A stretch of 25,492 nucleotides of DNA. It comes from CBFGWV01 sp965652545. GTDB taxonomy: Bacteria; Pseudomonadota; Gammaproteobacteria; Competibacterales; Competibacteraceae. Numbering within the stretch: position 1 is the stretch's first letter; every line of letters begins with the position of its first letter. Positions 23,090 through 25,492 of this stretch are shown one piece after another. A program made the translations under genes and the position numbers. Below the pieces are notes generated by a model. The model did not search any database and was not told the DNA's origin. It saw nothing but the letters and a program-made list of their open reading frames with translations. Location of the stretch: contig CBFGWV010000036.1 of NCBI GenBank assembly GCA_965652545.1, forward strand, positions 1 through 25,492, given 5' to 3'.

Positions 23090-25288
23090 CTACTGCAAGA
23101 CTTCGATGGCCTCCACGATGCCAATGCCGGTGGTACCGCCTTCGCCCAACACCTGAGCGGTATAGGCGCCCGGCGCCAGGCTGATGAGTATGGCCGCTTC
23201 GTTCGCATTGCCGGGTGCCATTCCCGTGGCAGCGATGTCCCCCGCGTTGGCGGCACTCCCCCAATTGGTGTTCTGCGCGATCAGGGTCGAGCCACTGAAC
23301 AGGCGCAGCATCGGGTTCTGGAGCTTGTCCTGTTCAGGGAGGCCACCGCCCAGGGATGGACCGCGACCACGCAGCAGAACAAGACGCGGCGAGTCCCCGT
23401 AGACGATGACGCCGCCGATCATGATGTCCGCCCCGGTGCCGACGAAGCCACGTGTCGAGAGGTTGACGACGCGACCGAATCCCTCATTGGGATTGCCGGG
23501 GTTGCGTTCGAAGACCTCGACGATGCCGGTCCCGGTTCCGCTGCTGACGCCGAGCAATTGCGCGGTGTACGGCCCCGGATCGAGTGTGACGAGTATTGCG
23601 GACTCGTTGGCGTTGGTCGGGGCGAGTCCGGTGGCGGAAATGGCGCCGGCATTGGGGGCGCTGCCCCAGTTGTCGTTGACCGCGAGCTGTGCCGCACCGC
23701 TGTAGAGCCGCAGTAGCGGATTCGCCAGCTTGTCATCCTCGGGTATGCCGCCACCGATGCTCGGCCCGCGCCCGCGGATCAGCACTTGGCGGGGCGAGTT
23801 GCCGCTGATGATGAAGCCGCCGATCGCGATTTCGGCACCGGTTTGCACCAAGGCACGGGTCGACACCTGGCCGATGCGGGCGTTCTGTTGCGCGGTACGG
23901 GTGGCGGCGGCGTCCATTTCCAGGCGCGGGCGAATGCGGTTTCCATCGTTGATGGGCACGCCGGTGTCGGCGATGTCATCGAGAAGGCTGTCGACCGAGC
24001 GGTCCGGCGCGATCTGGCGCAACAGGGCGAAGGCGCCGGCGACATGGGGGCTGGCCATGGAGGTGCCGCCGAAGTTCGCGTACGTCCCCCCGGGCACCGA
24101 CGAGCTTATGAAGTGACCCGGCGCCCAGAGATCCAGGATGTCCGCCCGGTTGGTCCACGGCGCCAGGGCATCGTTTTGATCGTTGGTATCACCCACGCTG
24201 ATGATGGCGGGCACGCAGGCCGGGGCACCGATGAACGTACTGAAGCCGTCATTCCCCGCGGCCGCCACCACGGCGATCCCTGCATCGCGCAAACTCTGCG
24301 AAATGGCCGCGCGTGAATCCCCGGCGCACGCCGTAGAGAACGCACCACCGCCCAGACTGAGGTTGACCGAAGCGAAAGGGTAGGTGTCGCGTTCGCCGTA
24401 GACCCACTCCAGCGCCGCCAGTACATCACTGTCGAACGCCAGCGCGCACGGTGCGCCGCCGACGCCGCATTCGGACTCGTTTGGGAAGCGGGAGAATACC
24501 TGCACAGATGCCAATCGACCGCCATTGGCCATACCGAAACGCGGTCCGCCGCTCTGCGAACCGGCCGCGATGCCACCGACGTGCGTACCATGATTGCAAC
24601 CGTCTACCTCGGCCGGGCAGTCCTCGCCGGTGTTCAAGCCGAACGAGTCACCATTGCCATTGGGGCTGGGACACATGGTTGTCGAGTCATAGAACACCGG
24701 GTCCGTGGTGCCAAAACAAGCCTCAACCGCAACACGAGCCCCCCCAATAAACGGATGGGCCTTATCAATTCCAGTGTCGAGCACCGCGACCACCCACGAC
24801 GGTCCGTTGTCGCGCAACCCAGTGACACCAGCATCATGGACCACATCGGCATCGATGTGCGGAATGCTCTCCTGGAGATACGGCCGGTTCAGCCCGTCCT
24901 CGACTACGCGAACCACGCTCGGGTCGGCCTGCAAACGCATCAACGCGTCCTGATCGACGGTCATGGCCATCATCGGCAGGTGATTGAACGTGGTTACGGC
25001 CGAGATTCCAGAACCTGACAACGCCTGCAACACCGACTGCTGCGAGGAGGCGATGTTGGCCTGCTGGCGCATCTCGGACAAGGCGTCCATGGACGGCGTC
25101 GGCCGTTGATAGCCCGGCACCTTCAACTCCACGATCACCCGCACCGAGCCTCGCGTCTGGACGATGGACATCAGTTCACTGATGCCATCGAGCTTGCTCA
25201 GGCCAGGTAATTCCTGCGCGATCGCGCCAAGCGAGGCGAGCCCAGCAACGGCGGACAGCAGCGCGATACATAAACGCTTCGTGGTCAT
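23090..25288 (-). CDS. Secreted subtilisin-like (S8) serine protease with two C-terminal repeat domains
   Basis: A 732-residue exported protease. A signal peptide spans residues 1-24 (KRLCIALLSAVAGLASLGAIA, likely cut after AIA). An I9-type inhibitor propeptide covers about 48-137 (VRVIVELKVPGY to VVRVVEDG). The S8 catalytic domain (about 160-460) has D171 (VVAVLDTGID), H233 (NHGTHVGGIAAG), the oxyanion N346 (AAAGNDGF) and nucleophile S410 (GGTSMASPHVAGA). Two homologous domains of about 120 residues follow (about 473-594 and 606-731), each with STRxxVxTGAxIxIGG, IRGRGPS or LRGRGPS, a DNWGSA/TNWGSA-type block and a GIVE ending. Such domains occur in secreted proteins of several bacteria and probably serve surface or substrate binding. 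The ATG at 25288 is preceded by GGGGGG; longer in-frame sequence upstream has no signal peptide. Eight or more Cys in the catalytic half suggest disulfides. It is a single gene, convergent with the glycan run. Confidence 0.94.
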   Translation of the reverse strand: MTTKRLCIALLSAVAGLASLGAIAQELPGLSKLDGISELMSIVQTRGSVRVIVELKVPGYQRPTPSMDALSEMRQQANIASSQQSVLQALSGSGISAVTTFNHLPMMAMTVDQDALMRLQADPSVVRVVEDGLNRPYLQESIPHIDADVVHDAGVTGLRDNGPSWVVAVLDTGIDKAHPFIGGARVAVEACFGTTDPVFYDSTTMCPSPNGNGDSFGLNTGEDCPAEVDGCNHGTHVGGIAAGSQSGGPRFGMANGGRLASVQVFSRFPNESECGVGGAPCALAFDSDVLAALEWVYGERDTYPFASVNLSLGGGAFSTACAGDSRAAISQSLRDAGIAVVAAAGNDGFSTFIGAPACVPAIISVGDTNDQNDALAPWTNRADILDLWAPGHFISSSVPGGTYANFGGTSMASPHVAGAFALLRQIAPDRSVDSLLDDIADTGVPINDGNRIRPRLEMDAAATRTAQQNARIGQVSTRALVQTGAEIAIGGFIISGNSPRQVLIRGRGPSIGGGIPEDDKLANPLLRLYSGAAQLAVNDNWGSAPNAGAISATGLAPTNANESAILVTLDPGPYTAQLLGVSSGTGTGIVEVFERNPGNPNEGFGRVVNLSTRGFVGTGADIMIGGVIVYGDSPRLVLLRGRGPSLGGGLPEQDKLQNPMLRLFSGSTLIAQNTNWGSAANAGDIAATGMAPGNANEAAILISLAPGAYTAQVLGEGGTTGIGIVEAIEVLQ

Positions 25289-25464
25289 TCGGTAAGCCCC
25301 CCGTCTCCTCACCGTACACATCCGTGGTCGGCTCATCGACGTTGTGATTGTTTCGACATGAATTTTGTGACCGCAAGCATACCCTGGCTGCCACCCCAGC
25401 CACAGGCATTTGGTCACCGGGAACCGGCCGATGATCGCAACGTTACCTTCGTTCACAAAAGAAA
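25289..25464 (-). promoter_or_regulatory. Upstream region of the protease gene
   Basis: This 176-base AT-richer stretch is the expected promoter region of the protease. A possible pair on the minus strand is TTGCGG and AACAAT with an 18-base spacer, but both hexamers are weak matches. A six-base stem TGGCTG and CAGCCA occurs in the middle (around 25385-25402). No known operator was recognised. Confidence 0.3.
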
Positions 25465-25492
25465 GCGGCCCGCGGTTTGCACCGCGGGCCGC
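25465..25492 (-). terminator. Intrinsic terminator of a gene beyond the right edge
   Basis: A perfect 12-base stem, arms 25465-25476 and 25481-25492, closes a TTGC loop and is almost all G:C. Read on the minus strand it is followed by TTTCTTTTG, the U-rich tail of an intrinsic terminator. The gene it serves must lie to the right of the window. It may work in both directions, but the plus-strand tail lies outside. Confidence 0.85.

Overview
The window is a G+C-rich stretch of a Gram-negative chromosome, most likely from a gammaproteobacterium. This rests on a lipid A-type acyltransferase, a heptosyltransferase-like GT9 enzyme, a Wzm/Wzt-type exporter, an O-antigen ligase-like protein, and glnE next to ilvE beside LPS-core genes (the arrangement known from Pseudomonas, where glnE-ilvE is followed by waaF-waaC). 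Genus cannot be fixed from sequence alone. No tRNA, rRNA, CRISPR array, transposase or prophage gene was seen. Coding density is very high, and no gene-free stretch exceeds about 220 bases.

Left part (130-7352): LPS core and surface-glycan assembly. On the plus strand lie an LpxL/HtrB-like acyltransferase, a GT9 heptosyltransferase-like gene and, after one minus-strand gene, a GT4 glycosyltransferase. On the minus strand lie a WaaE/KdtX-like GT2, an O-antigen ligase/polymerase, a GT4 and an ELM1-family protein. Oppositely transcribed genes meet tail to tail with overlapping coding ends.

Middle (7489-11605, minus): glnE, ilvE and a small zf-CHCC zinc protein, which read leftward toward the ELM1-GT4-ligase genes and may share transcripts with them.

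Glycan accessory region (11677-22892). A translationally coupled pair of membrane proteins comes first: an unknown protein with predicted periplasmic domains, and a GT-C-like polytopic protein. A minus-strand run follows: ABC-2 permease, ABC ATPase, DPM1-like GT2, GT4 and DUF2304. Divergent from it is a plus-strand run: a sulfotransferase, a 902-residue fusion of a sulfotransferase-like domain with two GT2 domains, and a further GT2. Together these suggest a polysaccharide or oligosaccharide built in the cytoplasm, possibly sulfated, exported by the ABC transporter and attached to lipid A-core by the ligase. No nucleotide-sugar or PAPS synthesis genes are in the window.

Right part (22893-25492): a 110-bp near-perfect palindromic element separates the glycan genes from a convergent secreted subtilisin-like protease with two C-terminal repeat domains. 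A strong intrinsic terminator for a gene beyond the right edge ends the window.

The best leads for something new are the 902-residue fusion with its neighbouring sulfotransferase, the uncharacterised membrane pair at 11677-14144, the ELM1-like protein as a possible glycosyltransferase, poly-G tracts in glycan genes, and the palindromic element.
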